DNA of 64,000 nt from Anaerocolumna sp. AGMB13020 (GTDB lineage Bacteria; Bacillota; Clostridia; Lachnospirales; Lachnospiraceae), in NCBI RefSeq assembly GCF_033100115.1, contig NZ_CP136910.1, forward strand, positions 4,467,001 to 4,531,000. The letters are read 5' to 3'. Below, one piece after another: positions 1-9,245 of this stretch. The notes beneath the pieces are model-generated. The model was not told where the DNA came from. It saw nothing but the letters and a program-made list of their open reading frames with translations, and searched no databases. The translations under genes and the position numbers were made by a program. Each line of letters begins with the position of its first letter. Within the stretch, counting starts at the first letter, position 1.

Positions 1-1095
1 AATACAACTGTAATTGAATTAGGGGAGCAGCTCAATGCAGAAGTTTCAAATTATGCAAAAGGGAATATTAGCAGTGCTAAACTGGATCTATCAGATGTTA
101 ATACAACAAAGGCAGGTATCTATAATGCGTATATCTCTAATAAAACGCAGAAGTTGACTTTTAATGTTGAAGTAGTCGACACGATACCTCCAACAGCAGA
201 TAAAATTGAAGGATTATCTTTTTTAACAAATGAAGTAGTAAAGGCAGAATCTTTAATTGTAAATATGAAAGATTACAGCAAGATAACGGTTTCTTTTGCA
301 GACGGTAATGTAAATCATACATATACCCAAGGTGGAATCATTAATGAAGTTATTATATTGAATGATGAATCTGGTAATGAGACAAAAATTAATGTTAGTT
401 TTGAAGTGATCGAGGATGAAAAAAAGCCAGTCTTGAGTGGTATAAAAAATATTACAGCCTTTATTGATGAGAAAATCAATTATTTTGATGGCATAACAGC
501 TATTGATGATCGCGATGGAGATATTTCAAAAAATATTAAGGTTAACACTGATGGAATTAATCTTAATAAACCAGGACAATATAGTGTGTTATATTCCATA
601 AAGGACAGTTCTGGTAATGAGACAACTAAAAAAATAAAAGTTACCTTATTAAAGGATAAGTCACCTGTGTTTAAAGGAATATCTAATAAAACATCATATT
701 TAAATGAAAAAATTGATTTTTTAAATGGTGTAACTGCAATTGATGATAGAGATGGCGATATAACGTCAAAAATTAAGGTGGACACTACTAATGTAAATAT
801 TAACGTTGCAGGTATTTATAAGGTTACTTACTCAGTTGTAGATAGTGCTAAAAATAAGACTACTAAATCAATAACTATTACAATTAAGAAAAAAGAGACA
901 GTAACCAAGCCAAAGAATGCTAAATCAACATCACCAAGTACTAATAATTCAACTAAAAAAGATAAAAGCACAAAATCTAAGACAAACGGAAATTCCTCAA
1001 GCGAGTTCAACTTTTTTGATGTTAATCCAGAACAGGGATCAGATGTGAATGGTGATGTTCCTGCAAGTGGTGAACATGTAGGAAACTGGGGTTAA
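1..1095 (+). CDS. Surface protein with DUF5011-type Ig-like repeats (5' end missing)
   Basis: The reading frame is open from base 1, so the gene begins before the window; the first in-frame ATG at 154 is internal. Two tandem Ig-like repeats of about 80 residues each carry the DUF5011-family signature AIDDRDGDI followed by a Y-x-V-x-Y-S-x-x-D-S strand, encoded around 490-650 and 730-890. A K/S/T/N-rich low-complexity tail follows (about 890-1000) and the end is acidic and glycine-rich. No sortase motif or membrane anchor is visible in this part. Proteins of this kind are exported and act in adhesion or as structural cell-surface modules; on a conjugative element a role in mating contact is possible but inferred. 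It ends 42 bases before the next gene. Confidence 0.7.
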   Translation, partial: NTTVIELGEQLNAEVSNYAKGNISSAKLDLSDVNTTKAGIYNAYISNKTQKLTFNVEVVDTIPPTADKIEGLSFLTNEVVKAESLIVNMKDYSKITVSFADGNVNHTYTQGGIINEVIILNDESGNETKINVSFEVIEDEKKPVLSGIKNITAFIDEKINYFDGITAIDDRDGDISKNIKVNTDGINLNKPGQYSVLYSIKDSSGNETTKKIKVTLLKDKSPVFKGISNKTSYLNEKIDFLNGVTAIDDRDGDITSKIKVDTTNVNINVAGIYKVTYSVVDSAKNKTTKSITITIKKKETVTKPKNAKSTSPSTNNSTKKDKSTKSKTNGNSSSEFNFFDVNPEQGSDVNGDVPASGEHVGNWG

Positions 1096-1137
1096 TAATT
1101 CCTTTTGAAAGAAGTAAATAATAAAGAGGTATGAGTT

Positions 1138-1431
1138 GTGAAGTCCATTTTTGAAGGAATCATGGTATCAAAAGTAGATAAATATAGTGTTGGGTGCTAT
1201 TCTGATAGCGAATTTATTGACATAGAAAAGGAGTACGCATATGCAAATTCAACGGATATAAGTGATATAGTTGAATTAAACATAGGCTACAAAGATGGTA
1301 CACTAAGAATTATAAAGGAACTTATAAATAATACTTTAAATGAGTATACCCACATTGTTGAGGATAGAGATGGTTTCCTATTTGCTATAGCAGTAAAAGA
1401 TGGGGATTATAGTGAGTTATACCTCACCTAA
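1138..1431 (+). CDS. Hypothetical protein, 97 aa
   Basis: I do not recognise a family. The protein is small, acidic and soluble with no signal peptide or membrane segment; the last third contains a short V-E-D-R-D-G-F-L-F-A strand pattern. The start is GTG, chosen because AGAGGT at 1125-1130 sits 7 bases upstream. A hairpin terminator follows at once, so it probably ends the transcript of the upstream surface-protein gene. Confidence 0.55.
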   Translation: MKSIFEGIMVSKVDKYSVGCYSDSEFIDIEKEYAYANSTDISDIVELNIGYKDGTLRIIKELINNTLNEYTHIVEDRDGFLFAIAVKDGDYSELYLT

Positions 1432-1460
1432 ATCCGCATACCTTAATAATGTGTATTTGT

Positions 1461-1492
1461 AAAAGCGTGGCTAAAATAGCCATGCTTTTTTT
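1461..1492 (+). terminator. Rho-independent terminator
   Basis: An 11-base stem (AAGCGTGGCTA pairing with TAGCCATGCTT, one G-U) with a short A-rich loop is followed by seven T. It separates the surface-protein transcript from the secreted-protein operon whose ribosome site starts immediately after. Confidence 0.8.
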
Positions 1493-1504
1493 GTGGAGGT
1501 AAGG

Positions 1505-3364
1505 ATGCAAATTAAAGGATTTGTTAGTATAGCTTTTTTGCTTTTTTTTATTCTTATGATTATTAATTGTAAACAAGTAAAAGCTGATACCAATATGGAC
1601 GGTGGAGGAAGTGGAGGAGGTTCACAATCAGGGACAAGTGAAAACTTTTACTCGTCCGGAGACGATGGTGTTAGAATAACTATTATTGACATAAAAACAG
1701 GAATGAGGGCAACAGGTACATGGTCAATTGACTATTTTCGAAAATCAAAAGAAGATAAAACAATAACACATTTTGGAAAAGTTAATAAACTTGAATACAT
1801 GGGAGTTTCTGGTTACTCATCTGCTAAAGCGCTACAGCAGTCAGCTGAAAGTTATCGTGTTGATGGTAGTGGGAAGACAGTTGCTTATCGTGTCGAGGAT
1901 ATGCCGATTATTGTTAGTAGTTCACTTGGTAATTCTGATATTGAAAAAATAAAAGATTATTTTGATGATAAAGCAAGATTAGAAGTGATTGCTTCACGAG
2001 TTGGTATTTCTTATTCTGAGATGATAAACGGAAATTATAAAATGATTATCGAACCAGTAATATATTTAACCTTTCAAGGACGATATATTGCAATGACAGC
2101 GCATGAAGCTGCCAAATTAGATATGGCTCTTGGCGGTACCTCTACAACAGGAGGTCAGCTAAGAGCTAAATTTGTATCTTTTTCACACAAAAACTTACCT
2201 TTATCAATATTTTTAAAGAAAAAAGAGCTGGGAGTAAAACGATGGACAGGAAGTAAAAAGGATAGAGTTAATAATGGGCAGATACTTGAGTATTTAGGTA
2301 TTGGAATTCTATCTTTTGAGCCAGAAGGTACTGAAGTTGATGTGGGAGGCGGTAATTATCAGTATCGTCCCAACACTGATGTAATTACAAGTGTAGATGT
2401 AAGTGTAGAGAATATTGGGTATGGGGCAACAAGTGATAACCCTATTACGGTGCAATTCTCTGGAGATCTAATCCCAACAACTACAGTAACAGGAATTGTA
2501 ATACCTGCTGGAGGATCCAGACCAGTTTGGTTTAAGTGGCGAACACCTTACGTTAAAGAACTTAAAAATTCAAAAATTTATGTAAATATCACTGAAGGTA
2601 GTAGTACAACATCATCTGCAGTAATAGATATTACAGTTAAACCAATAGTGGAGAAAGAACCTGCTAACCCTACTGCAGACGATAAGAGAAAAAGTACCTG
2701 GTCTGATGATACCCTACCTGCTTTCCCTAAAATTCTTGAGTTAAAGAACTTTTCAGTACCTAATAAATCAACTTCTTGGCATACATATACCTGTACAAAA
2801 AGGTCAGTTTGGACAGGAGATTATGAGACTGATTGGGAAGGAAATTATATTTTGGATGCTTGGGGAAGTAAAATTCCTATATACACTACAGTTTATGATT
2901 TTACAACTAATAATTATAGTGCATCATTGATTAGTACTACAGCAAGTATTAAGCCGGATAGTAAGACTAAGGTCACAAATACAAATGATTATTATATCAA
3001 GAGTGGATATGGAATAGAGTTAAAAGTTAATTCATCTATCTCCGGTAATTCTGATGTTACTGGTATACAGAATGCAGTAGTTTATTTTCCAGAATTTAAG
3101 TATGGAACATATAGGAGAATTGGTAAGTTACCAGGAGCTGGTCTTAATGGGGTTATAGAATTTCCAGTAAACATGTATTCTTTACATAAAAGTCGAGTGC
3201 ATTTTTTACCAATATGGTTCCCAGATAAGGAATATAAAGTTTATATTGAAACATTAGATGCATGGACTCCAGGCGGTATGCTTTGCGATTATACTACTGC
3301 TAGTATAAATGTTAAGGGGTCTATGTGGGATGACTTTCACATTAGTGTACTGCCAAATTATTAA
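1505..3364 (+). CDS. Secreted hypothetical protein, conjugation-module associated
   Basis: An N-terminal signal peptide (basic start, long F/L/I core, cleavage expected after VKA near residue 24) marks this as exported. A Gly/Ser linker follows. Around residues 270-375 there is a CARDB-like beta-sandwich pattern (paired Val strands, 'ENIGYGATSDNPI', then a PAGGSRPVWFKW turn). The rest has no family I recognise. I start it at ATG 1505 rather than the in-frame GTG at 1493, because GGAGG at 1495-1499 lies 5 bases upstream of 1505 and would be inside the longer version. It leads a close run of genes (RadC-like, SSB). A surface role during mating is inferred from position only. Confidence 0.65.
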   Translation: MQIKGFVSIAFLLFFILMIINCKQVKADTNMDGGGSGGGSQSGTSENFYSSGDDGVRITIIDIKTGMRATGTWSIDYFRKSKEDKTITHFGKVNKLEYMGVSGYSSAKALQQSAESYRVDGSGKTVAYRVEDMPIIVSSSLGNSDIEKIKDYFDDKARLEVIASRVGISYSEMINGNYKMIIEPVIYLTFQGRYIAMTAHEAAKLDMALGGTSTTGGQLRAKFVSFSHKNLPLSIFLKKKELGVKRWTGSKKDRVNNGQILEYLGIGILSFEPEGTEVDVGGGNYQYRPNTDVITSVDVSVENIGYGATSDNPITVQFSGDLIPTTTVTGIVIPAGGSRPVWFKWRTPYVKELKNSKIYVNITEGSSTTSSAVIDITVKPIVEKEPANPTADDKRKSTWSDDTLPAFPKILELKNFSVPNKSTSWHTYTCTKRSVWTGDYETDWEGNYILDAWGSKIPIYTTVYDFTTNNYSASLISTTASIKPDSKTKVTNTNDYYIKSGYGIELKVNSSISGNSDVTGIQNAVVYFPEFKYGTYRRIGKLPGAGLNGVIEFPVNMYSLHKSRVHFLPIWFPDKEYKVYIETLDAWTPGGMLCDYTTASINVKGSMWDDFHISVLPNY

Positions 3365-3378
3365 AACACGAGGTGTTT

Positions 3379-3582
3379 ATGGAAAGTAATGAGCTGGAAG
3401 ATTTATTAATAAAACTGTTAGACATTGCAGATGAGGATAAAGCTATAGTCTGCAGCTTTTTTAAAAGAAATAATATAAATTCTTTTTTTGAGGATTTCCA
3501 TACATTGTTATTAACGGATGAGTCCTATATGAAGATACAAGCCTTAAAAGATATAATATTACTCATCGTGGAGGACATATGA
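3379..3582 (+). CDS. Hypothetical protein, 67 aa, acidic
   Basis: A short acidic helical protein with no recognised domain. ATG 3379 is chosen because the AGG at 3371-3373 gives good spacing; the in-frame GTG at 3373 lies on the ribosome site itself. Its stop overlaps the start of the RadC-like gene in an ATGA arrangement, so the two are translationally coupled. Confidence 0.55.
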   Translation: MESNELEDLLIKLLDIADEDKAIVCSFFKRNNINSFFEDFHTLLLTDESYMKIQALKDIILLIVEDI

Positions 3583-4265
3583 TAAAAGTTATAGCAAACA
3601 AAGATATCTTTATTGATGGCCTTGTAACAATTATAGGACTGGATCGGGTCAAACTTAATGAGATGTCTCCTGAAGATCTTCTTCAGATAATTGATCACCC
3701 AATGTTAGAGATGACAGATGTGCAGAGAGAAAAAATCTCATTGTTAAAGGAGTTTATAAATGTATATCAATATTACCGAAAAGGAGACACAGAACAACAA
3801 AGCTTTAATACACCTAAAAAATTTGTTAATTATTTTAAATCTAAATTAGAAAATAAAAAGGATCGTGAGTTCTTTCTTGTGGCGTATTTAGATTCGAAAA
3901 TGCATTTGTTAAGTTGTGACGAATTTCAAGGTGGTATAAATCAATGTATAGTTTATCCAAGGGATTTAGTGAAAAGAGCCTTACAGTTAGATTGTATAGG
4001 AATCGTAATAAGCCATAATCACCCATCAGGAGATCCAACACCCAGTCAAGAGGATATAACGATTACAAGAAGGATTGTTGCTATTTTTAAGACTATGGGG
4101 ATTAATATATTCGACCATATAATTATAGGCAATGACTGTTATTATTCTCTTGAAGAGAATGATTATTTAGAAGACATGAAGTCACTTCCCAATCCCGCTG
4201 ATATACTTCCATTCGATATTACAAAGATATCTGATCTGGAAGTAGAATTCGAGGAAGAGCAATAA
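3579..4265 (+). CDS. RadC-like JAB/MPN domain protein
   Basis: The JAMM-type metal motif is intact: H-N-H-P-S-G-D-P-T-P-S at about residues 146-156 followed by the E-D of QED, with an upstream strand-turn FFLVAYLDSKMHLL and the Gly-Gly-x-N-Q segment usual in RadC/DUF2466 proteins. The helix-hairpin-helix N terminus of chromosomal RadC is replaced by a different, shorter region. RadC-like proteins are frequent on plasmids and ICEs; their reaction is still uncertain, so only family membership is claimed. Start ATG overlaps the previous stop by 4 bases; ssb follows 19 bases later, which fits a DNA-processing operon. Confidence 0.85.
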   Translation: MIKVIANKDIFIDGLVTIIGLDRVKLNEMSPEDLLQIIDHPMLEMTDVQREKISLLKEFINVYQYYRKGDTEQQSFNTPKKFVNYFKSKLENKKDREFFLVAYLDSKMHLLSCDEFQGGINQCIVYPRDLVKRALQLDCIGIVISHNHPSGDPTPSQEDITITRRIVAIFKTMGINIFDHIIIGNDCYYSLEENDYLEDMKSLPNPADILPFDITKISDLEVEFEEEQ

Positions 4266-4284
4266 AAATTAGGAGGTACTAACC

Positions 4285-4608
4285 ATGAATAAAGTAGTAT
4301 TGATGGGAAGATTACCTAGAGATCCTACAATTAAATATTTTGAAAAAGGAATAGCAATCGGGAATTTTTCTCTTGCTGTTACCAGGAATGTTAAAAATAA
4401 TGGTAAGGAAGAAGTGGATTATCTAAATTGTACTATTTTTAATAAACAAGCAGTGTTTTTAGATAAATATGTGAAACAAGGCAGTAAAATACTTATTTCC
4501 GGAAGAATAGAAAATAATAATTATGCTGGTAAAAGTGGACAGGCTTATAGCATAAAGGTAATAGTGGAAGAGATAGAATTTGCAGAGAATAAATCCAAAC
4601 CTTTATAG
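4285..4608 (+). CDS. ssb: Single-stranded DNA-binding protein
   Basis: The N terminus M-N-K-V-x-L-M-G-R-L-x-x-D-P and the core pattern F-S-L-A-V-T-R, then D-Y-L-N-C-T-I-F-N-K-Q-A are classic SSB oligonucleotide-binding-fold residues. At 107 residues it lacks the long flexible linker and acidic D-D-I-P-F tip of chromosomal SSB, as is usual for plasmid or ICE copies; it would coat transferred single strands. A perfect AGGAGGT lies 7 bases upstream. A terminator follows. Confidence 0.93.
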   Translation: MNKVVLMGRLPRDPTIKYFEKGIAIGNFSLAVTRNVKNNGKEEVDYLNCTIFNKQAVFLDKYVKQGSKILISGRIENNNYAGKSGQAYSIKVIVEEIEFAENKSKPL

Positions 4609-4693
4609 ATAATAGGATAAGGTTATTTAATATTGATAACTGTAAAAAAGAAATACAGCCAAAGATTTAATAGGTACAAGAAGTTGATTAAGT

Positions 4694-4734
4694 AAAGTAA
4701 GGCAACCGTCTAACTGCGGTTGCCTTTTTACTTT
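4694..4734 (+). terminator. Rho-independent terminator after ssb
   Basis: GGCAACCG and CGGTTGCC form an 8-bp GC-rich stem with an 8-base loop and TTTTT after it; flanking AAAGTAA/TTACTTT extends the pairing. Confidence 0.85.
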
Positions 4735-4752
4735 CAGAGAAGGAGGATTTTT

Positions 4753-4998
4753 ATGCTAGATGATAAACAGTGCTTATATGTGGATATAGATGGAACATTA
4801 GCAGTATATCGTAAATTAAATACTTTAGAGCCATTATATGAGAAAGGATATTTCCTGAATCTTGAACCAATGGTTAATGTTGTTGCAGCCGTTAAATAAC
4901 TGGTAAATAATCCTGGTATAGAAGTTAAGATACTCTCTGCAGTTTTAACTGACAGTCCGTATGCAATGGATGAAAAGAATGCCTGGTTAGATAAATAA
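4753..4998 (+). pseudogene. Broken HAD-type 5'-nucleotidase-like gene
   Basis: A strong AAGGAGG precedes an ATG whose product begins with a HAD motif I, Y-V-D-I-D-G-T-L-A-V, and continues L-E-P-L-Y-E-K-G-Y-F-L-N-L-E-P, typical of the small 5' nucleotidase-like proteins carried on conjugative elements. A TAA at 4897 interrupts the frame after 48 codons; the same frame resumes with conserved-looking K-I-L-S-A-V-L-T-D-S-P-Y-A and then stops again at 4996, where the family normally runs on for many more residues. It is therefore both nonsense-mutated and 3'-truncated. The first stop could derive from CAA by one C-to-T change. Confidence 0.7.
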
Positions 4999-5015
4999 TT
5001 ACAGAAAGGACAAAA

Positions 5016-5711
5016 ATGAAAGAACTTATATTTCCAATATTGATGATTTTTATTTGCATTACTGGAATGATAGCACTACAAATATATTTAAAATACAGTA
5101 AAAACAAAGCTGTATCAAATGCAAGGAAGACTAGTGAAGGATCTAAGAAGTCTGCACAGGATTTTGTAAATGTAAAAGACATTCAAGATATTTTTCTTTA
5201 TACAATGGATGGATATATCATAAGTTACATAAAGGTACAGAGTTTTGAAAAGGACTTATTAAGTGAGACAGAAAAGAAGGTTCTCACTAAAAAATCTACG
5301 CAGGAGTTTTCGGAACTTGAAGAAGGTTTTAAATTTATTGCTGTAAGTAGACCCGTTGACATTACCCCACTAGTGATTGACTATGCGGATTTAATGAAAA
5401 GCTCCAGCAACCCTATCCAAAAGCAGATATTAAGAAATGAGATTGCAGTAGTATCAGATTTTTCACTGTCTGGTGAAGTTGTGCAACGGGAGTTCTATTA
5501 CATGATATGGGAAAAAGAAAATGAAGATGCAGAAGCTGATCTGAAAAAGCGAGTAAATGATCTGCAAGAGAAATTAAGTAAGTCAGGATTTAAGTGCGAT
5601 ATTATAAAAAAACCGGATATTATACGCTTGTGTAATTTGGTTAATAATCCAGCTTTTGCAACAATTGAGGGTACAGATACTGAAGTAACTTTTCCATTTC
5701 TGGAATACTAA
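5016..5711 (+). CDS. Membrane-anchored conjugation protein upstream of VirB4
   Basis: One N-terminal membrane helix (about residues 4-24) is followed by a short basic segment and a cytoplasmic alpha/beta domain with a coiled-coil stretch near residues 165-190. The sequence resembles the N-terminal, non-ATPase part that other Gram-positive VirB4/TraC proteins carry in the same chain. It lies 34 bases before the 613-residue VirB4-like gene, so I infer that it is the detached partner domain of the type IV secretion ATPase. Confidence 0.6.
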   Translation: MKELIFPILMIFICITGMIALQIYLKYSKNKAVSNARKTSEGSKKSAQDFVNVKDIQDIFLYTMDGYIISYIKVQSFEKDLLSETEKKVLTKKSTQEFSELEEGFKFIAVSRPVDITPLVIDYADLMKSSSNPIQKQILRNEIAVVSDFSLSGEVVQREFYYMIWEKENEDAEADLKKRVNDLQEKLSKSGFKCDIIKKPDIIRLCNLVNNPAFATIEGTDTEVTFPFLEY

Positions 5712-5745
5712 TATTTTTAATTAAATAGTAAGGGAGAAATAAAGC

Positions 5746-7587
5746 ATGAAAAAAAAGACAATACAAAGGAATAATGCCCTTTTAAACCTGATATCGCCAA
5801 TAGGACTTGACTTCCAAAAGAATCAATTAACGATAGGCGAAAACACTGGTAAGATTTATGGTGTAATACGTTATCCCATGGATCCTGAATATGGTTGGCT
5901 TTCTAAACTCACTAACATACCTGGTACGTTAGTGAGTTTTTATTTTAAACCAGTTGAAAATGGAGAATTTGTTGATGCACTAAACAGCAATATAAGCCAT
6001 AGTAAAGGTGTTGTTAAGTCTTCTAATGATACGCTTACAATACAGAGAGCGCAGAAAGCTGCTGATGACGGAGAAAAATTGATGAAAAACATAGATCAAA
6101 ACGGTGAAGCAGTAGGTGTACTGAGTACAACTATTATGCCTTTATCAAATGATCCTATAACCTTTGAGAAAATAAGGAGAAGAGCCGTAAGCTCTATAAA
6201 AAGTGCTAAATGCAGGTCGAGGTTGCTCAGCGATTTACAAAGTCGTTCGTTAAAGCAAATGTCTCCAATGTATACCGTTGATGATTATGTACAACAGGTT
6301 ACAAATAAAGTAGTTCCTTTATCAGCCATAATGGGCGGATTTCCAAATGCAAGTTCTGGGTTTAATGATGGGACAGGTTATTATGTTGCTAAAGATGCCT
6401 CTGGCGGGTTGGTTATACTGGATTTTTGGCTACGATCAGGAGATAGGACAAATACAAATTTTGTTATTTTGGGGATACAAGGACAAGGTAAATCTACAGC
6501 TATTAAGCATATAGTAATTTCTGAGTTTATGAAAGGTACAAAAGTCATTTTAACTGATCCGCAGGGTGAGTATACTTTCCTCGTTAAGAAGCTAGGGGGG
6601 GATTTAATCAATGCAGGTGGTGGTGAGAATGGAAGAATTAATCCACTTCAAATTCGTGCAATACCTAGAGATACTGATGAAGATGCAAATGATGAAACAA
6701 CAAAGGTATATGCTGATGAGGGGTTTGGTATGGGAGATATGGCATTGTATATCAAGCATCTTGAGGTTTTCTTTGCTATTTACTTACCCTCACTTACAGC
6801 AATTGAAAGAGCGATACTTAAATCTACTCTGATTGAGATGTATAACAATTTTAATATCTTTTGGGATACAGATATAACAAAGTTGAAGCCGCAGGACTTC
6901 CCTATAATGGAGGACTTATATAAGCTACTATTAAAGAAAGCGTTAGAGAAAGAAGAAGTAAGAAAAGGTAACGATACAAATATTTACGAGAATTTATCAA
7001 TACTTCTGGAAGATGCAGCTATTGGATCAGACAGTGCACTATGGAATGGATATACAACAATTGATCCTAAGTCAAGAGTAATATGCCTGGTAACAAAAAG
7101 CCTCCAGGACGCTCCGGATAATGTTAAGTGTGCTCAATATTTTAACATTGACAGTTGGACTTGGGAGGTAATGACTGCAGATCCTACGGAACCAGTCTTA
7201 AGTTTATATGATGAAGCTTACTTAAAGATAGATCCTAAAGTTCCTCAATCTCTTGCATTTTTAAGAAATAGTGTTAAAAGTTCGAGGAAGTTTGAAGCAG
7301 GAATTGGAGTTATATCACATTCAGTAGTAGATTTTCTTGATCCTTCAGTCAAAATGTATGGACAGGCTCTTATGGACTCTCCTTGTTATAAAATCATTTT
7401 CGGTTGTGATGGACAAAATCTAAAAGAAATTAAAGAACTGTATAACCTTACAGATGCAGAAGAAGAGCTGCTATTAAGTAAACAACGTGGCCATGCCCTT
7501 ATGATGATAGGATCTAAAAGACTTCATGTCAATTTCGAAATACCAGAGTATAAATTTGAATACATAGGAACTGCAGGAGGTAGATAA
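5746..7587 (+). CDS. virB4: VirB4-family conjugation ATPase
   Basis: This is the energising ATPase of a type IV secretion (conjugation) channel. The Walker A loop G-I-Q-G-Q-G-K-S-T is at about residues 243-251 and Walker B S-L-Y-D-E-A at 486-491, with the family's later motif V-K-S-S-R-K-F near residue 510. VirB4 homologues usually have 750-850 residues; this one has 613, and the missing N-terminal part appears to be the separate upstream gene. It overlaps the next gene by one base (TAATG), so translation is coupled. It is the clearest sign that the element is conjugative. Confidence 0.88.
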   Translation: MKKKTIQRNNALLNLISPIGLDFQKNQLTIGENTGKIYGVIRYPMDPEYGWLSKLTNIPGTLVSFYFKPVENGEFVDALNSNISHSKGVVKSSNDTLTIQRAQKAADDGEKLMKNIDQNGEAVGVLSTTIMPLSNDPITFEKIRRRAVSSIKSAKCRSRLLSDLQSRSLKQMSPMYTVDDYVQQVTNKVVPLSAIMGGFPNASSGFNDGTGYYVAKDASGGLVILDFWLRSGDRTNTNFVILGIQGQGKSTAIKHIVISEFMKGTKVILTDPQGEYTFLVKKLGGDLINAGGGENGRINPLQIRAIPRDTDEDANDETTKVYADEGFGMGDMALYIKHLEVFFAIYLPSLTAIERAILKSTLIEMYNNFNIFWDTDITKLKPQDFPIMEDLYKLLLKKALEKEEVRKGNDTNIYENLSILLEDAAIGSDSALWNGYTTIDPKSRVICLVTKSLQDAPDNVKCAQYFNIDSWTWEVMTADPTEPVLSLYDEAYLKIDPKVPQSLAFLRNSVKSSRKFEAGIGVISHSVVDFLDPSVKMYGQALMDSPCYKIIFGCDGQNLKEIKELYNLTDAEEELLLSKQRGHALMMIGSKRLHVNFEIPEYKFEYIGTAGGR

Positions 7588-8420
7588 TGGAACCTGTTAC
7601 AGTTGCCAAGGTTACTCTTGAAGCAGCCAGGAACCTGAAAGATGAAAAGAAGAGGGAAAAAATACTGGGATTAATATTCACAGTATTTACGATTTGTTTC
7701 TTGCTCTTATCAATGTTGACTTATATAATTGTTGCTCCGCTTGAAGCCTTATTAGGAGATAATGAGGACACGGTAGGGCTTACGAAATTTAAAGAGCAAA
7801 TCAGTATAGATTACTCTGACAGTTCATCTAGTGAAGATTACACCAGGGATTATACAAAATCCGTTATTAAAAGTGGTGAAACGGAGGTAGTTTACTATAA
7901 TCAAAATGATAACCCATGGAAAAATATGCTATATGGAACAATACGAACAATAGGAGCTAGTGGGTGTGGACCGACATCTATGGCAATTGTTATTTCTACA
8001 TTCACTGGGCAGGAAATAACACCAGAAATAACTGCAAATTGGTCATATAATAAAGGTTATTTGGTGCAGGGGTATGACAATGGGAAACCATATGCTATGT
8101 CGAGCCATTCCCTAATACCAGCTCTTGCTACAGAGTACAATCTTAATAGTACTGGAATAGCCAAAATTAATAATACTGCTGAAATGATATACCAAGCCCT
8201 GTCTAGTGGAAAGTTAGTTGTGGCTATTATGGGTCCAGGACATTTTACAAGTGGCGGGCATTTTATTGTGTTAAGAGGTGTTACTGAAAGTGGTAAAATA
8301 TTGGTTGCTGATTGTGCCAGCCGGCAGAGAACAAATCAAGAATGGGATATTGAAACAATAATTAAAGAGTCTAAAGGGGGAGCCGGAGCTGGAGGACCTT
8401 TTTGGGCAATCGGAAAATGA
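7587..8420 (+). CDS. Membrane-anchored C39-like cysteine peptidase of the conjugation module
   Basis: A membrane segment near residues 28-50 is followed by a short linker and a papain-like Peptidase_C39_2 domain: the nucleophile lies in G-C-G-P-T-S (about residue 127) and the catalytic His in G-G-H-F-I-V-L-R-G (about 226), with a downstream D-C/D-P-type turn. In Gram-positive conjugation operons a membrane-tethered hydrolase at this place (VirB1/TcpG analogue) opens the wall; here the muramidase half usually found with it is absent, so the substrate could be peptidoglycan cross-bridges or a protein. Coupled to virB4. Confidence 0.72.
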   Translation: MEPVTVAKVTLEAARNLKDEKKREKILGLIFTVFTICFLLLSMLTYIIVAPLEALLGDNEDTVGLTKFKEQISIDYSDSSSSEDYTRDYTKSVIKSGETEVVYYNQNDNPWKNMLYGTIRTIGASGCGPTSMAIVISTFTGQEITPEITANWSYNKGYLVQGYDNGKPYAMSSHSLIPALATEYNLNSTGIAKINNTAEMIYQALSSGKLVVAIMGPGHFTSGGHFIVLRGVTESGKILVADCASRQRTNQEWDIETIIKESKGGAGAGGPFWAIGK

Positions 8421-8469
8421 CATTTTCGTGTAGTTTATTGTGTTTTAGGATATATTTACTTGGATGTTA

Positions 8470-8498
8470 TTTACATTTTAGTGATGATATGTTATTAT
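8470..8498 (+). promoter_or_regulatory. Sigma-A-type promoter for the bacteriocin-like gene
   Basis: TTTACA (8470-8475), a 17-base spacer and TATTAT (8493-8498) lie 44 bases before the ATG at 8542, giving this gene its own transcript apart from the conjugation operon. Confidence 0.55.
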
Positions 8499-8541
8499 AA
8501 ACGAGTCGCTTATTAACAATTTTTAACAAGAAGGTTATATT

Positions 8542-9243
8542 ATGTCAAGATTCAAAAGATACTTTGCAATGTTAATGGCAATAGTAATAACATTAAGCTC
8601 AAGTATTTCAGCATCTGCAGCCACTAATAATTCATCTATTGACATTGAAGGGGTAACGTACAAGCTTGAAGAAACTATCAATGATGATGGAAGTAAAACT
8701 GTAACAGTCATTGGTAATGGAGAGATAAATACAATTACAAATGATGGTGAATTTTTACATGTTAACACAGAAACTGTTGATGCATCAAGTTCTAAAAGTT
8801 ACTTAATTGATATTAATTATGATGACAATACAGCAGCAAGGTATACTGCTAAATATTCACTGTATTGGAATTATAATTATTACTACGATCAAAGTCCCCC
8901 GTATGGTATGTTCTGGTACTTGGAATCTGGAAACGATAATGGTACCTGGACTGGATATGATTATGGTGAATCTAATTTAAGAGATCAGGCTTATGATTTT
9001 TGTACTAATGTAAGAGCTCTTGATACTGCACAGTGGGCAGCATCAGCAGCTTCGGGTGCAAGTGCTGGTTCAATTGCGGCAGCTATTGCTTCAGCAGGAC
9101 CTACAGCAGGCATAGGTGCAATTATTGGAGTAGTTGCTGCTATTTTAGCAGGTGGTGTTGCAGTAGCAGAATGGGTTGCTGCTTATAACTGTTCATTAGA
9201 TTGTAATCAATCTTTTCAACGAGTTAAACAATTAGCTCAATAA
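8542..9243 (+). CDS. Secreted bacteriocin-like protein
   Basis: A Sec signal peptide ends at S-A-S-A (about residue 27). The central part is Asn/Tyr/Asp-rich with many aromatic residues. The last third is a long Ala/Gly-rich hydrophobic stretch (about residues 165-217, with GASAGSIAAA and AGIGAIIGVV), capable of membrane insertion, ending in a C-S-L-D-C pair that could form a disulfide. This resembles the large, Sec-exported bacteriocins of the geobacillin-26 kind and other pore formers; I infer an antibacterial toxin. A two-helix small protein follows 2 bases later, the usual place of an immunity protein. Alternative: an ordinary exported membrane-active protein of unknown use. Confidence 0.55.
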   Translation: MSRFKRYFAMLMAIVITLSSSISASAATNNSSIDIEGVTYKLEETINDDGSKTVTVIGNGEINTITNDGEFLHVNTETVDASSSKSYLIDINYDDNTAARYTAKYSLYWNYNYYYDQSPPYGMFWYLESGNDNGTWTGYDYGESNLRDQAYDFCTNVRALDTAQWAASAASGASAGSIAAAIASAGPTAGIGAIIGVVAAILAGGVAVAEWVAAYNCSLDCNQSFQRVKQLAQ

Positions 9244-9245
9244 TT

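Noticed and set aside
7587..8420. C39 peptidase as a bacteriocin-leader protease for the neighbouring bacteriocin-like gene
   Set aside because: The bacteriocin-like protein has a Sec signal, not a double-Gly leader, and the peptidase lacks an ABC transporter part and is coupled to virB4.
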